Under the pieces are notes generated by a model, which had not been told where the DNA came from, ran no database searches, and saw nothing but the letters and a program-made list of their open reading frames with translations. Below are positions 49,430-59,042 of a stretch of 64,000 nucleotides of DNA, piece by piece. This DNA is from Pelagibius sp965227505. Lineage in GTDB: Bacteria > Pseudomonadota > Alphaproteobacteria > Kiloniellales > Kiloniellaceae. Both the position numbers and the translations under genes were made by a program. Positions within the stretch are counted from its first letter, which is position 1. Every line of letters starts with the position of its first letter. The stretch lies in assembly GCF_965227505.1 (NCBI RefSeq), contig NZ_OZ245757.1, forward strand, positions 3,844,001-3,908,000, in the 5' to 3' direction.

Positions 49430-50140
49430 ATGGTAAGCGTATCCCGAGATCGCGCCGATCTGCTGGCGGCCGAGTTCGTGCTGGGCAGTCTCGACCGTGC
49501 CGCCCGTCGCGCGGCCGCCCGCCGTTACGAAGAGGACCGCGATTTTGCCGACCGCGTGGACCTCTGGGCGGAACGGCTGTTTCCCTTGACGCAAGCGATG
49601 TCTTCGGAGTTGCCGGAGGACACTGTCTGGGCCGGCATCGAGGCTGAGGTAAACGGGCAGACTGCTGCCGAGGCCGCAGCCCAGAGCGTTCCTGTGCCGC
49701 GCCGTGCTTTCCCCTTCGCCCTCCTCGGCTGGGGTGGCACTGCGCTTGCCGCCGCTCTCGCGCTCTTCCTGCTGACGCCCCTGTCCGTCGAGCCGCCGCG
49801 CCGGGATCTTGTCGCCAGCCTTGAAGCCGCCGACAGCGGCCTTGCCTGGGAGATGGCGCTTGAGCGGACGGAGGGCAGGCTCACCCTGCAGCGGCGCGGC
49901 GCCTGGCCGGCGGCGCCGGACCAGTCGCTCGAACTCTGGCTGATCTCCGCAGAGGGACGTGTCCGCTCGCTCGGCTTGCTGCCCCCCGCGGCGGAGGCCG
50001 CCCTTGCGCTGGATGATCAGGCTCTGGAAAGCCTGCGGCCCGGCGCCACCCTGGCCGTGAGCCGTGAGCCGCTGGGCGGATCGCCCGGCGCGGGGCCGAG
50101 CGGCCCGGTGATCCTTTCCGCCGGCCTGCGCCTTCCTTGA
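49430..50140 (+). CDS. RskA-like membrane anti-sigma factor
   Basis: A 236-residue protein. Residues 1-60 again carry the anti-sigma helical domain (SRDRADLLAAEFVLGSLDRAARRAAARRYEEDRDFADRVDLWAERL). A hydrophobic membrane span (FALLGWGGTALAAALALFLLTPL) lies near residues 100-122, and the periplasmic RskA domain ends the protein (SLELWLISAEGRVRSLGLLPP, VSREPLGGSPGAGPSGPVILSAGLR). It is the second anti-sigma-like gene after one sigma gene, 73 bases downstream. It may regulate the same sigma from the membrane or serve a sigma elsewhere. Confidence 0.87.
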   Translation: MVSVSRDRADLLAAEFVLGSLDRAARRAAARRYEEDRDFADRVDLWAERLFPLTQAMSSELPEDTVWAGIEAEVNGQTAAEAAAQSVPVPRRAFPFALLGWGGTALAAALALFLLTPLSVEPPRRDLVASLEAADSGLAWEMALERTEGRLTLQRRGAWPAAPDQSLELWLISAEGRVRSLGLLPPAAEAALALDDQALESLRPGATLAVSREPLGGSPGAGPSGPVILSAGLRLP

Positions 50141-50157
50141 ACCGCCGCCCGATTGCG

Positions 50158-50187
50158 GCCTTCTACTCTGCAGCCTTCTACTCGGCT
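50158..50187. repeat. 15-bp tandem duplication at a stop codon
   Basis: GCCTTCTACTCTGCA is followed by GCCTTCTACTCGGCT; the first 11 bases match exactly. The second copy contains the minus-strand TAG stop of the sulfatase gene (50178-50180). Confidence 0.85.
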
Positions 50188-51758
50188 GCGCGGGGGAGGT
50201 GCTCCCGGTCACCGACCGGAACCGCGACGCCGCCAACCCGGTGATGCAGGCCACCTTCGGCGAAGTAGCCGGTCAGGCTGCGGTTGGCGTGGGCCAGGCG
50301 GCGGGACAGCATGCGCTGCGCCATCTCTGCGACGAACTCCGCAAAGGCCGGATCGTCGGCCAGGTTGTCGAGTTCGTGCGGATCGTTCTCCAGGTCGAAG
50401 AGCAGGGGCGGCAGAGCGGCGAAGTGGACGTACTTCCAGCGCTCGGTCTGGTAGACCGCCAGATTGCAGGCGTCCATCTCGATGCCGAGCCTCTGTTCCA
50501 CGCTCGGGTCCAGCACGTCGCGGAAGTCGAACTCGTAGAGCACGCCGTCGCGCCAGCGCCCCGGCTGCTCGCCGGCGCAGAACGGCAGCAGGGAGCGGCC
50601 GTCGCATTGCCGCGGGACGGGCTGGCCCAGCCATTCGAGGATTGTCGGCATCACGTCGACGGACTCGGTGAAGGCTTCGACCACTGTTCCGCGCTGGGCC
50701 GGATCGCCCGCCGGATCGCAGACGATCAGCGGAATGTGATAGCTCTCGCGGAAATAGCCCGTCTTGCCGAGCAGGTGGTGATCGCCGAGCTGCTCGCCGT
50801 GATCGCAGGTGAAGACGATCAGGGTGTTGTCGATCTCGCCGCTCTCTTCGAGTTCGTCCAGGACGCGGCCGATGTTGTGATCGGCCTCGGTGATCAGGCC
50901 GTAGTAGTGGGCGCGGACCTGGCGGATCTCGGCTTCGTCCAGATCGGCAGCGGGCCCGTCTCTGTTCTGCATGAACTTCTTCTGATCGATGCGCTCCAGC
51001 AGCAGGCGCAAGACGGGATGCTGCTGGGCCTCTGCGGCCCGGTCGTCGGCGCGGATGGGTGCGTCCAGCGCCGCGGGGTCATAGAGCTTCAGATATTCCT
51101 CGGAGGCGCAGAAGGGCGGGTGCGGCCGATAGAGGCCATAGTGGAGAAACCAGGGGCGGCCGCGGGCATGGCGCAGATAGTCGAGCGCGCCATCGGTCAT
51201 CCAGGCGGTATCGCTGTGCTCGCTCATGATGAGGGAGGGCAGGTCGAGACGCCCCTGCGGGGAATCGGCGCGCAATTCCGGGCTCCAGAGGTCTTCCTGG
51301 TCCTCGGGAACCGCATAGCCCAACTGCCGCAGCCAGGAGAAGTAGGGATCCTTGTTGGGTGTCAGCGAGCGCAGAACGCGCCAGTGGTCCATCAGGTCGC
51401 CGTTGGTCCGGTAGCGCGGGTCGCTGGCGGCGGTGAAGCGCGGGTCCGGCGTGGTCGTGGTGTAGCCGGTCAGGGCCGGGTCGTAGCCGGCCCGGCGCAG
51501 TTCGCGGGGCAGGGTGGTGAGCATGGCGTCCAGTGGCGCGCCGTTGCGCACCACCCGATGGGTCATCAGATAGGTGCCGGTCAGCAGCGAGGCCCGCGCC
51601 GGACCGCAGGGCACGCCCTGGCAGTAGTGATTGCGGAAGGTGACTCCGCGCGCCGCCAGGCGGCTGATGTTGGGGATCTTCACATGGGGATGGCCCAGAT
51701 GGGCCAGGGTATCGCCGCGCCACTGATCAACAACAATCAAGAGAACAGACTTACCCAT
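50178..51758 (-). CDS. formylglycine-dependent sulfatase / phosphonate monoester hydrolase
   Basis: A 526-residue alkaline-phosphatase superfamily hydrolase. The metal-binding start is MGKSVLLIVVDQWRGD, and the Cys to be converted to formylglycine is Cys51 in CGPARASLLTG (CxPxR). More metal and substrate residues lie in HYGLYRPHPPF and FTCDHGEQLGDHHLLGKTG. It resembles phosphonate monoester hydrolases and arylsulfatases; the two are hard to separate. No signal peptide is seen, so it is cytosolic. ATG 51758 is 11 bases after AAGGGAG; a longer frame upstream is dropped. No formylglycine-generating enzyme gene is in the window. Confidence 0.9.
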   Translation of the reverse strand: MGKSVLLIVVDQWRGDTLAHLGHPHVKIPNISRLAARGVTFRNHYCQGVPCGPARASLLTGTYLMTHRVVRNGAPLDAMLTTLPRELRRAGYDPALTGYTTTTPDPRFTAASDPRYRTNGDLMDHWRVLRSLTPNKDPYFSWLRQLGYAVPEDQEDLWSPELRADSPQGRLDLPSLIMSEHSDTAWMTDGALDYLRHARGRPWFLHYGLYRPHPPFCASEEYLKLYDPAALDAPIRADDRAAEAQQHPVLRLLLERIDQKKFMQNRDGPAADLDEAEIRQVRAHYYGLITEADHNIGRVLDELEESGEIDNTLIVFTCDHGEQLGDHHLLGKTGYFRESYHIPLIVCDPAGDPAQRGTVVEAFTESVDVMPTILEWLGQPVPRQCDGRSLLPFCAGEQPGRWRDGVLYEFDFRDVLDPSVEQRLGIEMDACNLAVYQTERWKYVHFAALPPLLFDLENDPHELDNLADDPAFAEFVAEMAQRMLSRRLAHANRSLTGYFAEGGLHHRVGGVAVPVGDREHLPRAAE

Positions 51759-51845
51759 CACAGAAACGACTCCCTTTGGCGAAAACAGAGACAAAGACGC
51801 AAGACTAACGCCGATCGGCGGCCGTTTTGTGACAGGCCGGCCTGA

Positions 51846-53332
51846 CTACCGACGGGGGCCGCTCGGCGGCGCGGGTTGCTCCGCCGGCAGAATCAGGCGC
51901 GCGCGCAAGCCGCCTTCCGGCCGATTCTCCAGAACCAAGTCACCACCGTGAGCGTGGGCGATGGAACGGGCGATGGCAAGTCCCAGCCCGACACCGCCGG
52001 TGTCCTGGCTGCGCGAGCCCTCGACCCGGAAGAAGGGATCGAAGACCTGCTCCAACTGCTCGGCTGGGATGCCGGGCCCTTCGTCCTCAACCAGGACGGA
52101 CAGTGCCTGGTCGTCGCGGATCAGCGAGACCCGGGCCGCCCCGGCATAGCGCAGCGCATTGCCGATGAGGTTGTGGAGCAGGCGCTTCAAGGCGGTGGGG
52201 CGGCAGTCATAGCTGAGCTTGCCGTCGATGCCTGCGGTCTGGAACGTGACGTTCTCGCCCTGGTCGGCCAGGTCATCGATCTGGCTCTGGATCAGGGCGA
52301 CGAGGTCGACGCGGCGTGTGACCTCCGCCGTGGCCTCGTCGCGGGCGAAGCTGATGACGGCCTCGATCATGCCGCTCATCTCTTCCAGGGTTTCCAGGAT
52401 CTTCTGCCGGGCCTCCGCGTCCTCCACGAACTCCGCGCGCAGCCGCAGCGAAGTGATGGGCGTGCGCAGGTCGTGGCTGATGGCAGCCAGCATGCGCGTG
52501 CGGTCCCTGACGAAACGGGTCAGCCGCTCCTGCATCGCATTGAAGGCCCGCGTGGTGCGGCGCACGTCCTCCGGGCCGGTCTCGGCCAAGGGTTCCAGGG
52601 TCTCGCCGCGGCCCAGGCGTTCGGCGGCGCCCGAAAGTGCACGCAGCGGCCGCGTGATGCGGCGCAGAGAGAGGATGACGATGGCCAGGATTGCCAGCGC
52701 CATAAGCCCCATGGACAGCAGAGGGAACCAGGCCCAGCCGCGCGGCGGCTGGGGCAGGGCGGTCTCGGCATTCAGCCAGCGCCCGTCCGCCAGGGGTACC
52801 GAAGCCAGAAAGCTGATGGGCAGGCTGAGGCGCCGTTTGTGCCGGTGATGACCGTCGTCTTCCTCATCATCCTCGTAGTCGCCTTCATCATGGCCAGCCG
52901 AATACCGCTGGCCGTCGTCGCTGCGGCTCCAGCGTCGGTGTTCCTGCCAGTCCCGCAGCGACCAGGGCTCGCGGGCGACCAGACGCACCCGGGCGCTGCG
53001 TCCGTCGCCGATGAGATCGCCCATGCGCTGGGCAAGGCGCCGCTCCACCCGGCCGCCGGGGCCCGGCGCCACGGCACTTTCGGTCGAGACGCTGTAGAAG
53101 AGCCGGCGCGAGGAGGCCGCGGCGAGCAGCCCGTCGTGCAGATGCGGCGGCGTCTGCTCCAGCAGCCGCACGAGCACGGCGGTGCGCGCCAGCACCTGAT
53201 CGCGGCTGGCGGCGCGCAGGGCGAAGTGCCGCTCGTCGGCGAGGATCAGCAGGGTCGCCACCTGCGACAGAACGAGGGCGATCAGCAAGAGGGCGATAAG
53301 CTGCCCGGCGAGGCTGCGGGGCACGACGCGCA

Positions 53333-53333
<1 letters not shown>
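51846..53333 (-). CDS. sensor histidine kinase with an acidic/His-rich periplasmic segment
   Basis: A 495-residue two-span EnvZ-like kinase. The first membrane span is near residues 10-32 and the second near 203-224. HAMP follows. The phosphorylated His287 is in ISHDLRTPITSLRLRAE, and the ATPase has NLIGNALRYA and VGLGLAIARSIAHAHGG. The periplasmic domain contains an unusual cluster (residues 139-167) of Asp, Glu and His: SDDGQRYSAGHDEGDYEDDEEDDGHHRHKRR-like. This could bind a divalent metal. The start overlaps the regulator's stop by one base, and an EF-hand protein is divergent. Confidence 0.92.
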
Positions 53334-54055
<722 letters not shown>

Positions 54056-54131
54056 CGAATCCTTTCCGAAGCGAGGCTTGTGCCGGCTTCCGGAATACCT
54101 ATAGGGCGGCGCGGCGGCGGGGGCCCGGAAA

Positions 54132-54151
54132 AAGTGTAACCAAGTGTATCA
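54132..54151. promoter_or_regulatory. candidate OmpR-type direct-repeat site
   Basis: AAGTGTAACC is followed directly by AAGTGTATCA (10-base period), the tandem half-site arrangement used by OmpR-family regulators. It sits between the response regulator and the EF-hand gene, able to serve either promoter. Confidence 0.5.
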
Positions 54152-54292
54152 ACGACCGCTTCTGACACCGCTTGCGACAGAGAGGCCGCCGGCCTGGCGA
54201 ACTTCTGCGACATCCGGGCCCTATCTAGTGGGCAGTCCAGTGATCCTGAATCACCGAGTGAACCTGAAAGACCGGAAATGAGGATGTTCTCA

Positions 54293-54826
54293 ATGAAAAA
54301 GGCTACCAAGATCGCCGTTGCCGGCGCTGTCGTTCTTGCCCTCGGCGCTGCCGGTGTCGTCGCCAAGGCTTCTGATGGCTGGCGTGGCCACGGCGGTCCC
54401 GCCCAGTTCGGCCAGCAGGCCTACGGCGGCGGCCACGGCTTCGGCGGTCACGGCCGTCGTGGCGGCGGCATGCGCATGATGCTGAACTACTTCGACAGCA
54501 ACAACGACGGGGCGGTCAGCCGCGCCGAGATCGAACAGGTGCGCGACAACAGTTTCGCGACCTTCGATACCGACAACGATCAGGCGCTGAGCCTGGCGGA
54601 GTTCGAAGGCCTCTGGCTCGACTTCATGCGCGAGCGCATGGTCGACGGCTTTCAGCGCTTCGATGCCGACGGCGACGGTCGCATCACCCTGGCCGAGGTG
54701 AACAGGCCCTTGGACAGCGCCATGCGGCGGATGGACCGCAACGAGGATGGCGTCATCGACCGCTCCGACTTCCGGCGCGGCCCCTGGCGCGATGACGACG
54801 ATTACGACGAAGACGACCGTTCGTAA
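54293..54826 (+). CDS. exported four-EF-hand calcium-binding protein
   Basis: A 177-residue protein with a signal peptide (MKKATKIAVAGAVVLALGAAGVVAKA). A Gly/His-rich linker (GGGHGFGGHGRRGGG) precedes four EF-hand loops at about 68-79 (DSNNDGAVSRAE), 92-103 (DTDNDQALSLAE), 124-135 (DADGDGRITLAE) and 148-159 (DRNEDGVIDRSD), with an acidic C-terminus (DDDDYDEDD). It is probably a periplasmic calcium binder. ATG 54293 has GAGG nine bases upstream; ATG 54278 is an alternative. It is divergent from the kinase/regulator pair, whose sensor has an acidic/His cluster, so metal-responsive control is plausible. Confidence 0.88.
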   Translation: MKKATKIAVAGAVVLALGAAGVVAKASDGWRGHGGPAQFGQQAYGGGHGFGGHGRRGGGMRMMLNYFDSNNDGAVSRAEIEQVRDNSFATFDTDNDQALSLAEFEGLWLDFMRERMVDGFQRFDADGDGRITLAEVNRPLDSAMRRMDRNEDGVIDRSDFRRGPWRDDDDYDEDDRS

Positions 54827-54891
54827 GGTGGCAGGACCGGTTTGGATGCGTCCGAGGGCTGCCCCCCTCTCCCAAGAGCTCTCTGGCGCCG

Positions 54892-54927
54892 GACGCCACG
54901 CTGTTTCCCCTTAGACAGCGTGGCGTC
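54892..54927. terminator. 13-bp perfect hairpin between convergent genes
   Basis: GACGCCACGCTGT / ACAGCGTGGCGTC is a perfect 13-base inverted repeat with a 10-base loop. It lies between the EF-hand gene (ends 54826, plus) and the patatin gene (ends 54969, minus). There is no T run on either side, so it may be a bidirectional factor-assisted terminator or transcript end stabiliser. Confidence 0.65.
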
Positions 54928-54968
54928 ACCGGCGTCGCAGTGTCCTCCGGTTTCCGGGCCCCTCGATC

Positions 54969-56009
54969 TCAGCTCTCCCCCTGGTACATGGCCGGCAGGT
55001 CGACGGTAGCACGCTTGCCGAGATGGTCGAAGTTCTCCTCCAGCCAGGCATCGGCGCGGCGATAACCGATCTCGAAAAGATGCTGCAGGAAAACCCACTC
55101 GGCATTCAGCTTGCTGGACGCGCCCAGCGGTTTGATTTCGTCTTCGCCCTCGATGCGATGAACGAGAACGTGCTTGTACTCCGCCGGGTCCAGCTTGCCG
55201 TCATCCAGCAGACGCGAGACGAAGTTGATGGCGCGAAACTCCCGCAGCAGGCTGGAGTTGAAAGTGATCTCGTTCACGCGGTTGAGGATCTCCCGGGCCG
55301 AGCGGGGCGCGCCCCTGCGCATGACCGGGTTGAGCTGAACGATGACGACGTCGCTGGAAAGGCAGTTGTTGAAGAAAGGAAAGAGGACGGGATTGCCCAT
55401 GTAGCCGCCGTCCCAATAGGGTACGCCGTCGATCTCCACCGCCTGGAAGAGGAAGGGCAGGCAGGCCGAGGCCATCACCATTTCCGCGGTCAGCTGCTTG
55501 CGGTCGAAAACCTTGACCCGCCCGGTCTCCACGTTGGTGGCGGAGATGAAGATCTTCATGCGGTCGCAGCTGCGCACCCGCGCGAAGTCCACCGTCTCGT
55601 CGATCAGATCCTGCAGGGGATTGAGGTTGAGCGGGTTCAGTTCATAGGGCGATGCCAGGCGGCCCAGCAGGTCGAAGAAAAGGTAGCTGGGCGAGGTGTC
55701 GAGGCTCCAGTTGCCCATGAAGACGTCGACAGGGTTGCGCTGGATCGGGCTTGAACGACCGGCGTCGCTGACCGCCTTCCAGAAGTGGCGCAGGCAGCGG
55801 CGCGCACCCTCAGGGCCCCCCGCCATGATGCCGTCGGCGACGACGGCTGCATTCATGGCGCCGGCGCTGGTGCCGGAAATCGCCTCGATCTGCAGACGGT
55901 CGTCCTCCAGGACTCGGTCCAGAACGCCCCAGGTGAAGGCGCCGTGCGCGCCGCCGCCCTGCAGCGCCAGATTGATGGATCGCCGCCCTTTGCCGGCGGC
56001 GGCGCTCAT
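54969..56009 (-). CDS. patatin-like phospholipase
   Basis: A 346-residue patatin-fold lipid acyl hydrolase. The oxyanion-hole GGGAHG is near residue 20, the nucleophile Ser in GTSAGAMNA near 47, and the catalytic Asp in DGGYMGNP near 207. No signal is seen. The start overlaps the bdhA stop by four bases. Patatin proteins of this type lie beside 3-hydroxybutyrate dehydrogenase in many PHB-making alphaproteobacteria, so a role at PHB granules (lipid or polymer turnover) is inferred rather than shown. Confidence 0.88.
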   Translation of the reverse strand: MSAAAGKGRRSINLALQGGGAHGAFTWGVLDRVLEDDRLQIEAISGTSAGAMNAAVVADGIMAGGPEGARRCLRHFWKAVSDAGRSSPIQRNPVDVFMGNWSLDTSPSYLFFDLLGRLASPYELNPLNLNPLQDLIDETVDFARVRSCDRMKIFISATNVETGRVKVFDRKQLTAEMVMASACLPFLFQAVEIDGVPYWDGGYMGNPVLFPFFNNCLSSDVVIVQLNPVMRRGAPRSAREILNRVNEITFNSSLLREFRAINFVSRLLDDGKLDPAEYKHVLVHRIEGEDEIKPLGASSKLNAEWVFLQHLFEIGYRRADAWLEENFDHLGKRATVDLPAMYQGES

Positions 56010-56788
56010 TGCGCCGTCCAGCCGCCGTCCACCGGCAGGGCGGTCCCGGTGATCGACGCGGCGGCGTCCGTGCAGAGGAAGACCGCCAGGCCGCCCAACT
56101 GCTCGGTGGTGACGAACTGCTTGGTCGGCTGCCCGCCGAGGATGACATCCTTCACGACGGCCTCCTCACTGATGCCCCGCGCCTTGGCGGTGTCCGGGAT
56201 CTGCTTTTCGACCAGCGGCGTCAGCACGTAGCCGGGGCAGATGGCGTTCACGGTCACGCCGTGTTCGGCGGCCTCCAGGGCCACGGTCTTGGTGAGCCCC
56301 AGCATGCCGTGCTTGGCGGCGACATAGGCCGACTTGAAGGGCGAGGCCACAAGCCCGTGAGCCGAGGCGAGGTTGATCACGCGGCCCCAGCCCCGCGCTT
56401 TCATGTCGCCCAGGGTCAGGCGGATGGTGTGAAAGGCGCTGGTCAGGTTGATGGCCAGAATGGCGTCCCACTTGGCGGTCGGAAACTCCTCGATGGGCTG
56501 GACGTTCTGAATGCCAGCGTTGTTCACGACCACGTCCACCTGACCGAAGGTGCTGACGGTCTCCGCCACCAGGGCCTCGATCTCCTCCGGCTTGGTCATA
56601 TCGGCGCCGTTGTAGGCGACCTTTACGCCGTGGCTCTCGGCAAGGCGGCTGCGCAGGGCCTCGATCTCACCGGCGTCGCCAAAGCCGTTCAGCATGACGT
56701 TCATGCCGGCCGCCGCCATGGACTCGGCGATGCCGAGGCCGATGCCGCTGGTGGATCCTGTGATGATGGCGTTTTTGCCTTGGGTCAT
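56006..56788 (-). CDS. bdhA: 3-hydroxybutyrate dehydrogenase
   Basis: A 260-residue SDR. It has TGSTSGIGLGIAES near residue 11, VVNNAGIQNVQPIEEFP, the catalytic SAYVAAKHGMLGLTKTVALE and the BdhA ending PVDGGWTAQ. The IQNVQPIEEFP and SAHGLVASPFKSAYVAAKHG blocks are those of D-3-hydroxybutyrate dehydrogenases, which oxidise 3-hydroxybutyrate to acetoacetate with NAD. It is coupled to the patatin gene downstream. An acetoacetate decarboxylase gene is 40 bases upstream on the same strand, so acetoacetate is the shared intermediate. Confidence 0.93.
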   Translation of the reverse strand: MTQGKNAIITGSTSGIGLGIAESMAAAGMNVMLNGFGDAGEIEALRSRLAESHGVKVAYNGADMTKPEEIEALVAETVSTFGQVDVVVNNAGIQNVQPIEEFPTAKWDAILAINLTSAFHTIRLTLGDMKARGWGRVINLASAHGLVASPFKSAYVAAKHGMLGLTKTVALEAAEHGVTVNAICPGYVLTPLVEKQIPDTAKARGISEEAVVKDVILGGQPTKQFVTTEQLGGLAVFLCTDAAASITGTALPVDGGWTAQ

Positions 56789-56828
56789 GGGTGCTTACTC
56801 CTGAAAGGTCATGGCGCCGGACCGGCGC

Positions 56829-57572
56829 TCAGGCGAGGTAGTCGTGGACAACGCGGCCGAAGGGCAGCGTCAGGTCTGCTTTGTAGTGGCGCCCTCCGAC
56901 GATCTTCCGGACCGGCAGGTCGGCGACCGGAGCATTCACGTGGGGAACCAGGTGCAGGCGCGCCGGCCCGCCGTAGTGGAACTTCACGTCGATGTCTTCC
57001 AGATTGTAGGCGACGAGCTGGGCGACCAGGGGCTTGCCGGTTACGCAGGGCAGCAGCTTCAGGTTCACCTGTGTTTTCTTCAGCGCTTCGTTGCGCTTGG
57101 CCGGATTCTTGATGAGGTTCTCGTGCTTGTAACCCATGGTGCCGAGGGCGACCAGCTGGCCGGCATAGTGCAGGCTGCCGGTCAGGGTGTCGGTCTCGAC
57201 CCGCAGATGCGGCTCGCCCCAGCGCTTGGGGAAGCCCCAGATCTCGCGGCCGGCCGAGATCGGCGGTTCGTCGTTCAGAAACATCATGGCGGTGTAGTTG
57301 ACTGCCTCGCCCTGAAAGCGGCAGGGGATCACCACGCCGGACTCCACGTAGGAGCCGAAACCCGAGCTGTCGGGCATGTTGATCCACTCGTAGTAGACTT
57401 GGCCGGAGCCGTCCGGCTCCAGCGGCTCCGGCACCAGCCGGCGGATCGCCTCGGGGTCGCTTTCGTAGATGATCACAAAGTACTCGCGCGCGACAAAGCG
57501 ATAGGGGCCGGTCGGATAGCTCGGATTGCCGGGCGGCATCGACGGCAGGGCCAGGATCTCATCGGGCGTCAT
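56829..57572 (-). CDS. adc: acetoacetate decarboxylase
   Basis: A 247-residue enzyme of the acetoacetate decarboxylase fold. The Schiff-base Lys lies in EIWGFPKRWGEPHLR, with FVIIYESDPEAIRRLVPEPLEP, YYEWINMPDSSGFGSYVESGVVIPCRF and KFHYGGPARLHLVPHVNAPVADLPVRKIVGG as family blocks. It releases CO2 from acetoacetate to give acetone. GGGAG six bases before the ATG at 57572 supports that start over an upstream Met. It is the first gene of adc-bdhA-patatin. Acetoacetate could also come from the BKACE step of the pca operon. Confidence 0.9.
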   Translation of the reverse strand: MTPDEILALPSMPPGNPSYPTGPYRFVAREYFVIIYESDPEAIRRLVPEPLEPDGSGQVYYEWINMPDSSGFGSYVESGVVIPCRFQGEAVNYTAMMFLNDEPPISAGREIWGFPKRWGEPHLRVETDTLTGSLHYAGQLVALGTMGYKHENLIKNPAKRNEALKKTQVNLKLLPCVTGKPLVAQLVAYNLEDIDVKFHYGGPARLHLVPHVNAPVADLPVRKIVGGRHYKADLTLPFGRVVHDYLA

Positions 57573-57866
57573 CGGGATCTCCCATAACAGGCGCATCAGG
57601 TCGAACGTCACGCTCCCGCGGACTCTCCGCAGGCGCACCGAAGGGCATGATCCTCATCGTTGCGGCCCGCCTTGGGGGTGCGGGCTTCTGATCGCTTGTG
57701 CCGGCTGGCATTCCGGTTTCCCGGTGCCGGCGGCACATCAGATGGCAAGGCCGCTTGCCGGGTTACACCCGGTATTCAAGCCTGCCGGAACGTTCGATAC
57801 AACGGCTTCCGGCCCGCCGGGCGAAGGATTGGCTTTAATGTCGGTCGGATGACACCGGCTGCGCGA
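57573..57866. other. intergenic region between adc and the anti-sigma gene
   Basis: No gene is visible. It holds the adc promoter (minus) and the end of the sigma/anti-sigma operon. Two small inverted repeats, CCGGGT-TAC-ACCCGG (57758-57772) and GCCGGAA...TTCCGGC (57784-57813), could help terminate the latter, though neither has a T run. Confidence 0.5.
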
Positions 57867-58190
57867 TTATTTTTCAGAATCCGGGCGCCGCGCCTCCAGA
57901 ACCGCCGTGATCAGGTCCTCCGGCACGTCCTTCGGCAAGGCCGCTGCCGGGTCGTCGAAGGCCCGCTTGCCAAGCGTCATGGTTTCCTTATAGGCGGCCA
58001 AGTAGTCGCGGCACTCGCGGCAAATCGCCAGGTGGAGGTCGAAGATCCTGCGCTGCCCGCGCGGCAGGTTGCCCTCCAGGTAGTCGAGAAGGAACTCCTC
58101 GAACTCCCGGCAGGTGATCATCAAGGGCAGATTGCGCAGCATGAGCCCCTTCATGAAGCGCAGGGTCCTGCTTCCATAGCCGGGTGTCAT
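57867..58190 (-). CDS. zf-HC2 anti-sigma factor
   Basis: A 107-residue protein. A zinc-finger anti-sigma domain carries CREFEEFLLDYLEG and the HxxxCxxC motif in HLAICRECRDY, the classical zinc-associated anti-sigma fold. No membrane span follows, so it is soluble. Its start overlaps the sigma gene stop (ATGA), a typical coupled sigma/anti-sigma arrangement. It would hold the upstream sigma factor, probably releasing it on thiol oxidation. Confidence 0.88.
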   Translation of the reverse strand: MTPGYGSRTLRFMKGLMLRNLPLMITCREFEEFLLDYLEGNLPRGQRRIFDLHLAICRECRDYLAAYKETMTLGKRAFDDPAAALPKDVPEDLITAVLEARRPDSEK

Positions 58191-58810
58191 GGCGCTTCTC
58201 CCCGCAGAAGGGGCTCGAGGAGCTTTTTTAGCGCGGAGCGGGCACGGTGCAGGCGCACCTTTACGTTGCCCTCCGCAATGCCGAGAGCCTCCGCCACCTC
58301 TGCCGTATCGAGCTCTTCGATGTCGCGCAGCATGAGGACGATGCGATAGCTCTCGGGCAGCTCGTCGATCTTGGACAGCACCAGAGCGCGCTGTTCGGCC
58401 TGGTTGAGAATGTCCTCCGCCGTGACGCGCCTCGTCCAGGGCGTCTCCAGACGGCAGGCGTTCTCGTCGAAATCCGGCAGCAAAGGGTCGATCGGGTCTT
58501 CTGCGAGGCGTTTGCGCTTGCGCAGGGCCATCAGCGCCTCGTTCACCGTGATGCGGTGCAGCCAGGTCGTTAGCTTGGCGCGGCCCTCAAAGCGGTCGAT
58601 GTTCTTCAGCGCCTTGATGAAAGCCTCCTGGACGCAGTCCTCGGCCAGATCCTTGTCCTTGACCAAACGCGCCGCCACCGCCCGCATGCGGCCGATATTG
58701 TCGGCGACGAAACGGGAAACCGCAGCGCGCTCCCCGCGCTTCAGGCCCGCCAGGAGGTCTTCCTCGTCCTTGAGAGGCCTGCACGCCCCCGGCTCCTTCT
58801 GCAACACCAC
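58187..58810 (-). CDS. ECF-type RNA polymerase sigma factor
   Basis: A 207-residue sigma factor. Region 2 is RFVADNIGRMRAVAARLVKDKDLAEDCVQEAFIKALKNIDRFEGRAKLTTWLHRITVNEALMALRKRKR and region 4 is LPESYRIVLMLRDIEELDTAEVAEALGIAEGNVKVRLHRARSALKKLLEP. RpoE-like. It is coupled to the zf-HC2 anti-sigma gene. The upstream 232-base gap to the divergent oxidoreductase would contain its own promoter; an inverted repeat GTTAC-T-GTAAC (58957-58967) lies there. Confidence 0.93.
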   Translation of the reverse strand: MVLQKEPGACRPLKDEEDLLAGLKRGERAAVSRFVADNIGRMRAVAARLVKDKDLAEDCVQEAFIKALKNIDRFEGRAKLTTWLHRITVNEALMALRKRKRLAEDPIDPLLPDFDENACRLETPWTRRVTAEDILNQAEQRALVLSKIDELPESYRIVLMLRDIEELDTAEVAEALGIAEGNVKVRLHRARSALKKLLEPLLRGEAP

Positions 58811-59042
58811 CCCGGTCCGCCGTTCCGGCTCGTTCGCTAACCCCGCCGGACAGCCTAGCCCGCAGGGCTGACGGAGAAAACAGCCCAGGCTGATTAGTTC
58901 GGGCCGCCGATGGCCGACGTGCGCGCCGGTCTTCGTTCCCGGCCCGGGGCTGCGATGTTACTGTAACCGCGAACAGTGCCGGTGCATCAAGCCGGGGACT
59001 CCCCCGCACTAATCAGATCGACTGGGAAAGGGACGGCGGACC

